Positions 1 through 10,500 of a DNA stretch of 64,000 bases are shown in pieces. The translations under genes were made by a program, and so were the position numbers. The DNA comes from Erythroxylum novogranatense (Eukaryota > Streptophyta > Magnoliopsida > Malpighiales > Erythroxylaceae). The notes beneath the pieces were generated by a model that saw nothing but the letters and a program-made list of their open reading frames with translations, was not told where the DNA came from and made no database searches. The stretch spans positions 14,397,372 through 14,461,371 of the forward strand of contig CM057230.1 of NCBI GenBank assembly GCA_029891385.1, given 5' to 3'. How positions within the stretch are numbered: position 1 is the stretch's first letter; every line of letters starts with the position of its first letter.

Positions 1-1456
1 TAGCTTCACTTCCACCTTCTCCCTCTTCTCCACCGAAAATCTCTCCTTTCTCTCTTCTTTCTTCTTATTTCTTCTTTCTTCCTCTAGAAAATCGAGATTC
101 TTAACATTTTACAGTAGCCCACTTAAGAACCAAGTCATTCGGATGTCGGACAGAAAAGATATAAGCAAAAGATTTGACAAGATCAGATGAGGAAGGAAAA
201 TAGCAAGATCAGAATGAAACAAATCATTTCGATATCATAAGATTCAATAAAACTCTTTCAATTCAACTCCAAATGATACAAATTTTTATGGAGAGAAGGA
301 TACATGTCTTAGGAATTCAATGCTTTAATAATCACCTCAATCCGAGGTCGGATGAGTAAGTTATGATCAAAATAATTCAACATGTTTAAACCCTAAATCG
401 ATTTGAAACTCTTTTGGCGCAAATGCCATAACTTTCAATCTAGAGATCGTATTGCTTTTGTTCTTAAACCATTAGAAATTAGACTTCAAGATCTACAACT
501 CTTATGAAGACCACAAATTCAGATTCGGCCTCTAAAAGTGTCAAAAATCACCATTTTCACAAGCTAACCCGTGATTGTCCGTTTAACGGACACTCACGGC
601 CCAAAATGCATCAAACCATCCGAGTAAGTCCGTTTAACGGACATAGGCACAGAAAAGGGTCCTTTTGACCCGAGAAGGTCCGTTTAACGGACTCCCATGT
701 CCGTTTAACGGACATAGGTTTTTCAAAACCTCTTCAACCCTTTTTCTAATGCTTCCAACTTCCATCCTAACATCATATACACTTATAATCTTCACATATT
801 TACTTATTCAAATGCTTAACTCCTCATAATAATCGAAACAACTAATTCAAATCACAATCTTCTCAAAACTCAACTAAATTGGTTCTTCAAAACCACAAAT
901 CTCAAACATGTCATCAAAGTTGTCACTAACATCAATCTTATATAACATCATAACTTGTATCAACTATAACTCTTAATTCCGATCTCGAAAACTTGCATAT
1001 TTAGTCTCGTTGGAAAGATAAAAGAACAAGCTACAACTTCAAAGAAGGCAACTTTGGCCAATTCTATCTCAATCATTCCCTAATTTCCCTCAAATCAGTA
1101 TACACATTTTTATCCACATGCAAAACTCAACATTCATGCCAACCTCACTTTCTTAATTGCACAACATTTATAACAATTCAACTATCATTTGGAATTCATC
1201 CAAATCTCAGCTTCAATTCATATGATTTTTTTTTCACATTCCATAGCATCTTGTCATTCACAAACTCTTTCTTTTCCATAATATCTTACATATCTAATCA
1301 TGATTCATGCTTAAGGCTTCTCAACTCATTTTCCTTACTTGAACCCATATCTCATTAAGGCACAAGTAACATCTATAACACAATTTATATACCAAAACAT
1401 TCATTTACTTTCATTTTCATATTTCTAATTTTCGCTTCAAGGTTCGGGGTCCAACA
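1..1456 (-). mobile_element. Partial long LTR, 4-kb-LTR family, minus orientation
   Basis: Read on the minus strand the LTR begins at 1456 with TGTTGGACCCCGAA and runs left out of the window. From about 121 to 1456 it matches 37085-38422 of the complete solo LTR at 34289-38422, including the same start, the GTCCGTTTAACGGAC cluster and the ATCCGACCTCGGATTG core. Positions 1-120 are CT-rich and do not match the stretch expected next; they look more like the purine-rich leader of the relative (36420-36480 region). About 600 bp seem missing relative to that copy, including its TATA region. It abuts copia 1 at 1457, so it was probably inserted there; the other end and the TSD lie outside. No protein is encoded. 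Confidence 0.8.
577..713. repeat. Cluster of four GTCCGTTTAACGGAC near-palindromes
   Basis: Four copies of a 15-bp near-palindrome lie at 577-591, 628-642, 678-692 and 699-713, separated by unrelated spacers. The arms GTCCGTT and AACGGAC are complementary. The related LTR at 34289-38422 carries six copies at the matching place, so copy number differs between family members. Confidence 0.9.
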
Positions 1457-2871
1457 AAGGATGTCTTGGTCAATATGATTATGAATCATATGAAACTTGT
1501 GAATCTTATCTCAAAGGAAAAATAACCAATTCTCCTTTTACTGGAACTGGTGAGAGAGCTAGTGAACTTTTAGGACTCATACATACTGATGTATGTGGGC
1601 CAATGAAAGTTCAAGCTAAAGGTGAATATTCTTATTTTATCACCTTCACTAATGATATGTCAAGATATGGATTTGTGTATCTTATGAAACACAAGTCTGA
1701 ATCATTTGAAATGTTTAAAAGATTTCGTAGTGAAGTTGGAAAGCAAACTGGTAAGAGTATAAAGGCACTAAGATCTGACCGTGGCGGTGAGTATCTTAGT
1801 GATGATTTTGTTGATTATCTAATGCAAGATGTAATCTTGTCTCAGTGGACTTCTCCAGGCACACTACAACACAATGGTGTTTCCGAAAGGAGAAATCGAA
1901 CCTTATTGGATATGGTGAGATCCATGATAGGGTTCACTGATCTTCCTATCTTCCTATGGGGATATACTTTAGAAGCCGCTGCATATTTATTAAACAAAGT
2001 TCCCACTAAAACAGTCACTAAAACTCCATATGAGATATGGAAAGGACGTAAGCCTAACCTAAAACATTTGAAAGTTTGGGGTTGTCCAGCTTATGTCAAG
2101 AGATTGCAGCCAGATAAGCTTGAAGCTAGATCTGACAAGTGTAGATTTATTGGCTATCCCAAGGAGACTATGGGATACTATTTCTATCACTCTTCTGAAC
2201 ACAAAGTGTTTGTGGCTAGAAATGCGACCTTTTTAGAAAGGGAGTTCCTTAATAAAGGAAGTCATGGTGTAGAAATAGATCTTGATGAAATTCAAGATTA
2301 TGATGAATCAACACAAGCTCAAGAGCATCAGATGCATGTTGAGCAACCTTTTCTTGATGTCTTGAAATTAATACATAAGGTACCGACCTCAACCGTTGAG
2401 GTAAGTGGACTGGTTAATGAACCTATCCAAGAACCTGTGCAACAACAAGATCAAGTAGAGGAAGAACCTATTATACATGAGCCTCTTAGAAGGTCTATTA
2501 GGGATCGTCGTGCACCAGATAGATTAAACTTAATGGTGCAAGGTGACGAAGAGAATCATATTGATGATGAACCTAAGACTTACGAAGAGGCTATGGCAAG
2601 TCCAGATTGTGAGAAGTGGTTTAAGGCCATGGAATCCGAGTTAGAATCCATGAGAATCAACAAAGTATGGACTTTGGTTGATCCCTCAAAGGATATAAAA
2701 CCCATAGGATGTAAATGGGTATTTAAGAAAAAATTGGAGCGGACGGGAATGTTGAAACCTATAAAGCCCGTCTTGTTGCCAAGGGATATAATCAAAAAGA
2801 AGGTATTGATTATGATGAAACTTTTTCCCCTGTGGCAATGCTCAAATCTATTCGGATTCTACTTGCTATAG
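1457..2871 (+). pseudogene. pol: Copia 1 integrase and start of reverse transcriptase (Angela/BARE-like), 5'-truncated
   Basis: The frame is open from about 1459, upstream of the first ATG at 1603, and starts with the C-terminal part of a GAG-pre-integrase region followed by the integrase core. The DD35E triad is visible: Asp in HTDVCGPM just before 1603, Asp59 in LRSDRGGEY and Glu95 in VSERRNRT (numbered from 1603), with 35 residues between the last two. A linker rich in acidic residues and Gln follows, then the first RT block (WTLVDPS, GCKWVFKKK). A frameshift near 2740-2750 replaces the RT continuation with an unrelated tail; the true RT frame goes on in another register with stops near 2895 and 2970. 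Gag, protease and the 5' LTR are absent because the element is cut at 1457 by the LTR on its left. The integrase resembles that of copia 2 (43898-44650). Confidence 0.9.
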
Positions 2872-4144
2872 CTACATATTATGATTATGGGATATGAAAA
2901 ATGGACGTGAAAATAGCTTTTCTTAATGGAGAGCTCAAGGAAGATGTCTATATGACCAACTTGAAGGTTTAACATTGCCATCTGCTCCTAATAAAATATG
3001 TAAGCTACAAAGATCCATTTATAGATTGAAGCAAGCTTCACGAAGTTGGAATATTCGCTTCAATATAACAATTGCAAAGTTTGACTTTGTTAGATACGAA
3101 GAAATGCCATGTGTGTACAAAAAGGTTAGTGGGAGCGTAATTATTTTCCTAGTGCTATATGTAGATGACATATTGCTAATAGGAAATGATGTACCAATCA
3201 TGCAAAAGACAAAAATTTGGTTATCTGAACAGTTCTCCATGAAGGATTTGGGAGAAGCAGCTTACATTCTTGAAATCAAGATCTATAGAGATAGACCAAG
3301 GAAGCTGCTAGGACTTTCCCAATCCATGTACATTAATACTATTTTAAAAAGGTATCACATGGAAAATTCCAGAAAAGGTTATCTACCGATAGGCACTGGA
3401 ATTTCTCTTAGTAGGGAGGATTGTCCTAAAACCCTAGAAGAAAGAGAGCGCATGAGTAGGGTCCCATATGCCAGCGCAGTGGGAGCTATCATGTATACCA
3501 TGACATGTATAAGACCTGATGTAGCCTACGCGCTAGGAATAGCAAGTAGGTATCAAGGTAACCCAGGTGAGGAACATTGGAAAGTGGTTAAAACTATCCT
3601 TAAGTACTTGAGAAGAACAAAGGACCAATTCCTCATATATGGAGATTATGAATTAAAGCTAATAGGCTACACTGATGCTAGCTTTGCATCAGATAAAGAT
3701 GATAGCAAATCTACCTCTGGTTATATTTTCACCTTGAATGGAGGAGCAGTGAGTTGGAAAAGTTCCAAGCAAGCTACTGTAGTTGATTCAGTTACTGAAG
3801 CAAAATACATAGTTGCATGTGAAGCAGCTAAGGAAGCTGTTTGGATGAAAAAATTCTTAACTGAACTTGGTGTGGTTCCTTCAATAAAGGAAGTTGTTCC
3901 TTTATTGTGTGACAATACCGGTGCTATTGCACAAGCTAAGGAACCAAGGTCACACCAAAGATCCAAACATGTTCTGCGGAAGTATCATTTGATTCGAGAA
4001 ATTGTTGAGCGTGAGGACGTTCAAATTCACAAAGTTAAAGGAAAGGAGAATGCTGCAGATCCCTTCACTAAGGCACTTGGATCAAAGGAGTTTGATAAGC
4101 ACAAGTGGAAGATAGGATTGAAGTTCATGAGTGATTGGGTCTAG
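2872..4144 (+). pseudogene. pol: Copia 1 reverse transcriptase and RNase H
   Basis: This continues pol after the frameshift. An intact stretch of 389 codons starts at 2975, but that ATG is only the first Met after two stops, not a real start. RT motifs are LKQASRSW and the catalytic YVDDILLIGND. RNase H follows with GYTDASFASD (first Asp), TEAKYIVA (Glu), CDNTGAIA (second Asp) and ADPFTKAL near the end. The frame closes at the TAG at 4142-4144, fourteen bases before the 3' LTR, as expected for a copia pol end. Between 2872 and 2974 the RT frame contains stops and small deletions, including lost bases around the ATAT.GGGATATG region near 2890. The element cannot make a complete polyprotein. 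Confidence 0.92.
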
Positions 4145-4147
4145 GTC

Positions 4148-4158
4148 AAGTGGGAGAT
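4148..4158 (+). promoter_or_regulatory. Polypurine tract of copia 1
   Basis: CAAGTGGGAGAT lies directly upstream of the 3' LTR start TGTTGGAATT at 4159. It is the usual plus-strand primer site for copia elements, and the same tract precedes the copia 2 3' LTR. Confidence 0.85.
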
Positions 4159-4576
4159 TGTTGGAATTATGCCCATGACCCAATCATTTATATAATAGAT
4201 TGAACAATTTAGTTTTGTGATTATTAATTTTGATTAACAACATGGCAAATGATTTTATTATCATATTACGTTTATTGTTTATTATTCTAATATGATAAGT
4301 CCTTGATTAAATTTATACACTTGCCATCATAATGGAAATTATGATAATGAGAGTCAAGTCTTTAGGATTTAATCTAAAATATTCTTCATCATAGGATCAT
4401 CAAATAAGGACTTTTATGATCCGGTTAGATCAATATATATGTAATAGTATCTATTGGATAGATATTAGTAGATCTCATTTACTAAGTTACATATATAAAT
4501 GATGCATATAGAGATATGATCATTGAACTGACTAAACTGAGAATTCCCAATGGTTAATATTACCTATGAACTGTCA
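4159..4576 (+). mobile_element. Copia 1 3' LTR, first part
   Basis: It starts with TGTTGGAATTATGCC after the polypurine tract. It is AT-rich and non-coding and is interrupted at 4577 by the Tekay chromovirus. The target TGTCA (4572-4576) reappears at 20891-20895, where the LTR resumes. Confidence 0.88.
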
Positions 4577-7500
4577 TGTTGGGTCCCGATTCGCTTTAAG
4601 CATGTTTTCGTAATTTTTGAGGTTTAGATTGATTAAATTCTTTAAGATAGAATTATTTGGGATTTTAATGTTTAGTTAATGATAATATATTGAAAGGATT
4701 TAGTTAAATTTAGAATTTTGAGAAATTCTTAGAAATTAAAGGTATAAGTTGGTGTAAGATTCATTTAGGAAGTTTGTTTAGGTGTTTGGGCTTAAGGTTT
4801 ATGAGATGGGCTTTTAGCCCATTTTATATGATATGAATTAATGAAGAGGGAAGGATTTTTAAAGGTGAGTGTCATGAATTAAGAGTGGAAGCCTTGAAGT
4901 TTTAAGTTGTAAGAAGGAAGGGAATGAAACTACGTAGTTTAGCCTAGGTTTTAATAAGTTAGAACTAATTCCCTAAGGCTTTTAATAAGAAAGCTACGAA
5001 ACTACAAAGAAAGGAGGCTTTCGAAATTTAGAAGAGAAATAAGAGAGGGAGCTTTCGGTTGAAGAAGAAGGAGAAGAAGAAGGAGAAAAGAGTTGGAGTT
5101 TTGTTGATTTCTAGCTTGAGAAAGGTGACTTTAAGAGTTTCTTTAAGAAAAAGGGAAGAGAAAGAGCTTAAGCTTTCCTGAAAAGCAAAAGCAAAATTCG
5201 TGGGTTTTGTCCTAAGGTAAGGATTTTCGGATTTCTTTCATATTTTTAGGTTGGTTTTAGTTTAAATGGATTAGTGAAAGTATGGGTAAGGTTAAGTAGG
5301 AGTTAATTCATGCTTTCCCATTCCTTAGAAAGTTAAAATTTTCTATTCCTATTGCTTATGGGATAATTATGTTTAATGAAGGTGAATTGAGGCATTGGAA
5401 GGAAGAAACAAGGCCTTTGGATCAATCTCAAAGTTGAAAGAATAAAGGTGGGTGATTCTTTAATAATTGAGTAATAAGTTTACTGAACTTTTTATAATCG
5501 ATGCTTTCCAATGACTTTGTTTTTGTGAATAATGTACTTTCTGTGATATGTTTAATTTGTAGATGTAATTCTTTGATTGTGAATTTATGTTGAAATGATT
5601 GAATATTGGTTCCGGAGAATTTATGATTTCGGAATTTTTTTTTTTACCATTTTGGCCAATTATGTGAAAATGGATTCGTAAAGGCCAGTTACGGCTAATA
5701 CTTTCAAATTGTGTGAAATATGTGCTATCTTTGGATTTGTGGTGGTCCTTTCTAAGTCAGGTGCACCTGTCTATTATAGGCTTCTCCCGCCTGCCCTCTA
5801 GTGGCTGTGGAGTTCCTCTTAAGGACTCCTATTCGTCACGACTACACATGACCGCTTCGCGGAAATGTGTAGTTCGTTCTGTTTCGGATCCACCCGAATC
5901 ATTTTCCTGTGCTAATGTGATAGGTTGAATTGTAAATTGTTGTTGTGATAATTTTGTAAAATGATTTTGAGAAATGAGAAACATTTTAGTAATGTGATGT
6001 TGTTTGAAAATGAGTAAATGATGGTTTTTGCTTATTGCTTGTTTATTAAGTTATCACCCACGGAGCCGTCGAGCTCACCCCCATTTCTCCTTCACAGGTA
6101 TTGAGCGAGAAACCGAGTCACCGCATCGGGATTGAGGCAACTCCGATGCATTTTGCTTTTGAAGTTGTGTTTGAAGTTGTGTCTTTGAGAAAACAGGCTT
6201 TAGTCCGCATTTTGATCTTTTATGTAATTTTTTGTTAGGCCCCGATTCGTAATAAGCATGCTTAAATTTTTTTTTAGGCCTGTTTAAACTATTTTGAGAT
6301 TTTAGTTTGATCATGTTAATTTGGTTGGAATAAATTGAGGATTTTATTGTGTAGGTTTTGAGTATTACATGAAGGGATTTAGTAAAATTCGATTTGTTGA
6401 GTAATTTTTGATTTGTGATGTATTGTGAGTATTAAAAGGAATTATATGAATTGAGGGTTTTATTGGTTTAGGCTAATAAAGATAAACTGGAGGAATTGAG
6501 AGTTTTATGCATTATTAGAATTTTAATAATAATAAGTTGAATTGAAAGAGCAATTAGGAATTAAATATGTTTTAAGGCTTAAGGTATGTTAGGTGGGCTT
6601 TTAGCCCTTTTTAATTGTTATGAAAAAGAAAGAAAGGAATGAAAGCAAGTGGGCTAAGGTCCATTTAAATTACAATGTAATGAAATGAACAAAAAAGAAA
6701 GAACTTGCATGATGGTTGTTAGGAAGCCCAAGCCCACGAATTTTTAAGTTCGAAGGAGGGAAAAATTGAAATTTGATAAACTTTTAAGTGTTTAGGAGGG
6801 AAAGATGGAACTTGGGCTTAAGTATGGGGTTAAGTTATTAGGTTAAGTTAAGAAAGAAATATCCTAAGGCTTGTGAGAATAAGGAAGCAAATGGGCTAGG
6901 GTTTTGGTTTGGGTCCATTTAAGTTAAGATTAAAATGATAGAAGGGAGAATGAAAGAGTGAAGCAAATGAGTGTAGCCGTATGAGAGAAGGGATGAGCCA
7001 TGAACTTTCAAGTGACTTACTAAAATGACGTAGTTTTAGTGTAGGCTTTACAAGTTAGAACTTAGTTTTACCCTAAGGCATTAAGAAACTCACGAAACCC
7101 TCTAAGGAAAAGAAGAGATTTACGAAAGTTCATCTAAGGAGAAAACAAGAAGGAGATTCACTAGTTAAAGGAGAAAGGAAGAGCGTCGATTCTTCCAAGA
7201 AAGAGAGAGAGTTCGCTAGGAGAAGAAGGAGAGAAGAAGAAAGTCGTGGGTTTCATCTTGAGGTAGGAATTTTCAATTTTGTTGGGTTTGTTGATAGGTT
7301 TCTCTTCTCTTACTTATAAATGGTGAATTAAGTTCATGTTGTTTTAAAATTCCAGCATATGTCCTTGTTGTAAATTCATGGTTTTTCTTAGAGTTTTGCC
7401 TCTCATGTTATACATGGTGGTTGAAGAATGATTAAGGAAGGTATAGTAGAGTTAGATGGGTTTTAAATCAAGATTTGCATTCTTTATCAATTTTCCAGCA

Positions 7501-10500
7501 TTGTGAGCTTAGGTGAAATCATGACTTTTTGTGGGATTTTTCCCATTTTAGTTAGTTATTTAGATGAATTGTGATGTGGATAGCTTAATTAAGGTTTAAG
7601 TGAAGTTAGGTAAGTTTAAATCTAAGTTTTCCAATAAAATTCCAGCATTTGTCCACTTTTGTTAATTCATGGTTTATGTTATCATGGTGGTTTGAATGAA
7701 AGATTGGTGAAGGAAAAGAAAAGAACATGCTTTAAGCTTTCATGGAGGCTTACCAAAATCTGATTTTTGTGAGGTTCATATAGGTAAGAGATTTTCCAAA
7801 ATTTGTTGGCTATTGAGATAAGTTGTGATGCTAATAGATTAGACAAAGTATGGCTAAGGTTATATGAAAGAACTAGTCATGTTTTCCATACTTGAGGAAA
7901 ATTCCAGCATGTGTATTTTTGGTAATCAATGGTTTTGTGCTAGAATTGTGCCTTTCTCGCTTAGGAAGGAAAGTTTAAGAGGTTTTGCTAAGAGTAAAGT
8001 GGAAAGAAGAAAGGTTATGGAAGCTTGAAAAAAAAAATCAGCATAGTGTAGGTGTCTTTAAGGTGAGATTTTGAACATAATGCATGAATTTGAGTGAAAT
8101 TATGGTTGGGTGAGCTTAGGAAAGATGTAAGGAAGGTTAGGTTAGTTATAAGTGAAGTTTTGTACCATTCCGCAAAATTCCAGCACTTAGTTCATTTGTT
8201 AAATTGGGATTTTTGTATTTAATGAAGATGAATTGGGATAATTAGAAGAAGAGCCAAAGGAAAGAAGATGGGTTATGAAAGTAACAGAAAAATCAGATTT
8301 GTGTAGGAGGGATTTTCAACAAGTTTGACGAGGTTTGAGGAGAGGTTCTGGTTGTTATAGTATAGGAAAGGTATGGGAAAGGTATAAGTGAGATTATGTA
8401 AGTTGAAAGTCAAATATTTACATGCTTTCAAATTTTTCAGCATGTGATCTTATGTTAAGTAAGGTTTTTATGCTTTGTTTAAGGTTAAATAAGGTAATTG
8501 CCTTAGAATTTTCCAGCATTGACGTTTTGACAATTGGGATTTTATGTTTGAAGAAGGCATTAAAGGAAAAGAGAAATGAGAAAGGTAATGGAGGTTTAAG
8601 AAAATCAGAGTTTATGTGTTTCTTTAAGGCATTAGATTCTTGAAAATAATTGATAAAATTGAGTTAGGCTTTGATGGTTATGGTTTAGGAATGGCATAGG
8701 CAAAGTGAGATAGGTTTTTAGTCATGTTTTTCATTCTTTGGAAATTTCCAGCTTTGATGTTTAGTGTTAATTAAGGCTTTTATGCTTTGATTAAGGGCAA
8801 TTAAGGCGTTTGGGGATTGAGGAAGGACATGTGAACCTATTGCAAAGCTTAAGGATTCAAGGTGGGTGACTATTTAATGTTTGAGTTGTAAGTTTACTGA
8901 ATTGTTATGAAATCAATATTATTAATTGTTTTCCGATAACTTGCCAAGTGTGAAAATGCATTATTATTTGCGAAGATTTGAACTTGTATTCGATGCCTTA
9001 TATGATTAATTGCGATGAAATGTATTATCATTTGTAAATGTGATTTTGGAACATTGGAACATTGATTGAAGGTGAAAAAGATTTGAGTATGCAATTATCT
9101 TTGTTTGTCTGATGACAAATATATGGAGAATTGTAATATGCATGTATGTGATATGTGTTATATGGGTTTGGGTTAGGTCGCTTAAGCTGAGTCAGTGCAC
9201 TGGTCTCATGTTAAAAGCCTTCTCCCGGCTGCCCGCAAGTGGCTTAGGAGCTCCGAATTTCGGACTCCCCTCCGTTCACGACTTACTCAAACCATTTAAT
9301 GTGTTAGGTGATTTGTGTTGGATGCCGCGGTATAACCCGTAAACACACGCCGCAGTATAACCTGCAAACACCTACGGGTGGGGTGTGGGGTCCAACATCA
9401 AACCACTGGATATGTGCCTATGTGCTCTTGTGTTATAGGTGTTGACTGTGTAAATGTTCTGTTATTGGAGAGTGTTTTCGATAAAGATAATTTTGAAAAT
9501 AATTATTAAAGACAATTTCTGTATGCTTATGCTTGAATATTAAATCGTTACCCACGGAGCCGTCGTGCTCACCCCCCATTTCCCCTCCACAGGTTTTGAG
9601 CACGATTCCGAGTTTTCGCATCGGGTTTGAGGCAACTCCGATGAAATTGTCATGTTAGAAGTCATATGTTAGAAAGTAAGACTTTGGATAGTGTTTTGAA
9701 ACTCATGATGTATTCGTAATATGTTCTTTTATCCTTTGGATGTATTTGGGCTAAAATGCCTTTAAAGCATTGTATTTGCTTATTTCTGTGAAAATGTAAA
9801 AGTTTTGAAGTTAAAGTGTATTGTATATGTTTCCTTTAATATTTGAAGTGTTAAATGTAAAGTGTATTAAGTATGTATGGTTGTAAGATTGGAAATGATA
9901 AAAATAAGGATGAGATGGTATTCCTTTAGGAATTCAAGTGTTAAATGCCTATAATTGAGTTTTGGAGTTGATGTTGAGATAATTGAATTGATTTGGTTGT
10001 TGGATCACTTTATGGATTGGAAGTGAGTAGATGGGTCTCTTGTAGTTTGAGAAGTGCTAGAATCCTAAGAGTGTGTTGTTGCCATTGATTTGGGTTTTAT
10101 GCAGGTTATTGAATGAAATAGAAGATTTTGGCTAGAGCAATTTTAAGGAGGTGCTGTCCAAATTTTCTTAAATTTGGGCAGTAACTTCGCTTAGATTTTA
10201 GACCTCTGAAACGATTGAATTGGAATAAGAGGTCTTCTGGAAAGTTGTAGAGCAAGTTAAGAACTTTAAAATGGTATAAAATGGGTTAGTTTTCGTTTTG
10301 GGATGAAAAAGTTATGGACGTTTGAAATTTACTGCCCATTATGCAATTAAGGTTTCTCGGATTACTATTCATAGGCTATTTTGGGCTGAACCTTCGGATG
10401 GGTTTTTCGCCACTTTAGAGCAGGAATTGAAATTTCCATCCTCCATGAAAGATGTAGAGGGTCTTGTTATCTTTAAAATGAGGTATGATATGTCCCGATC

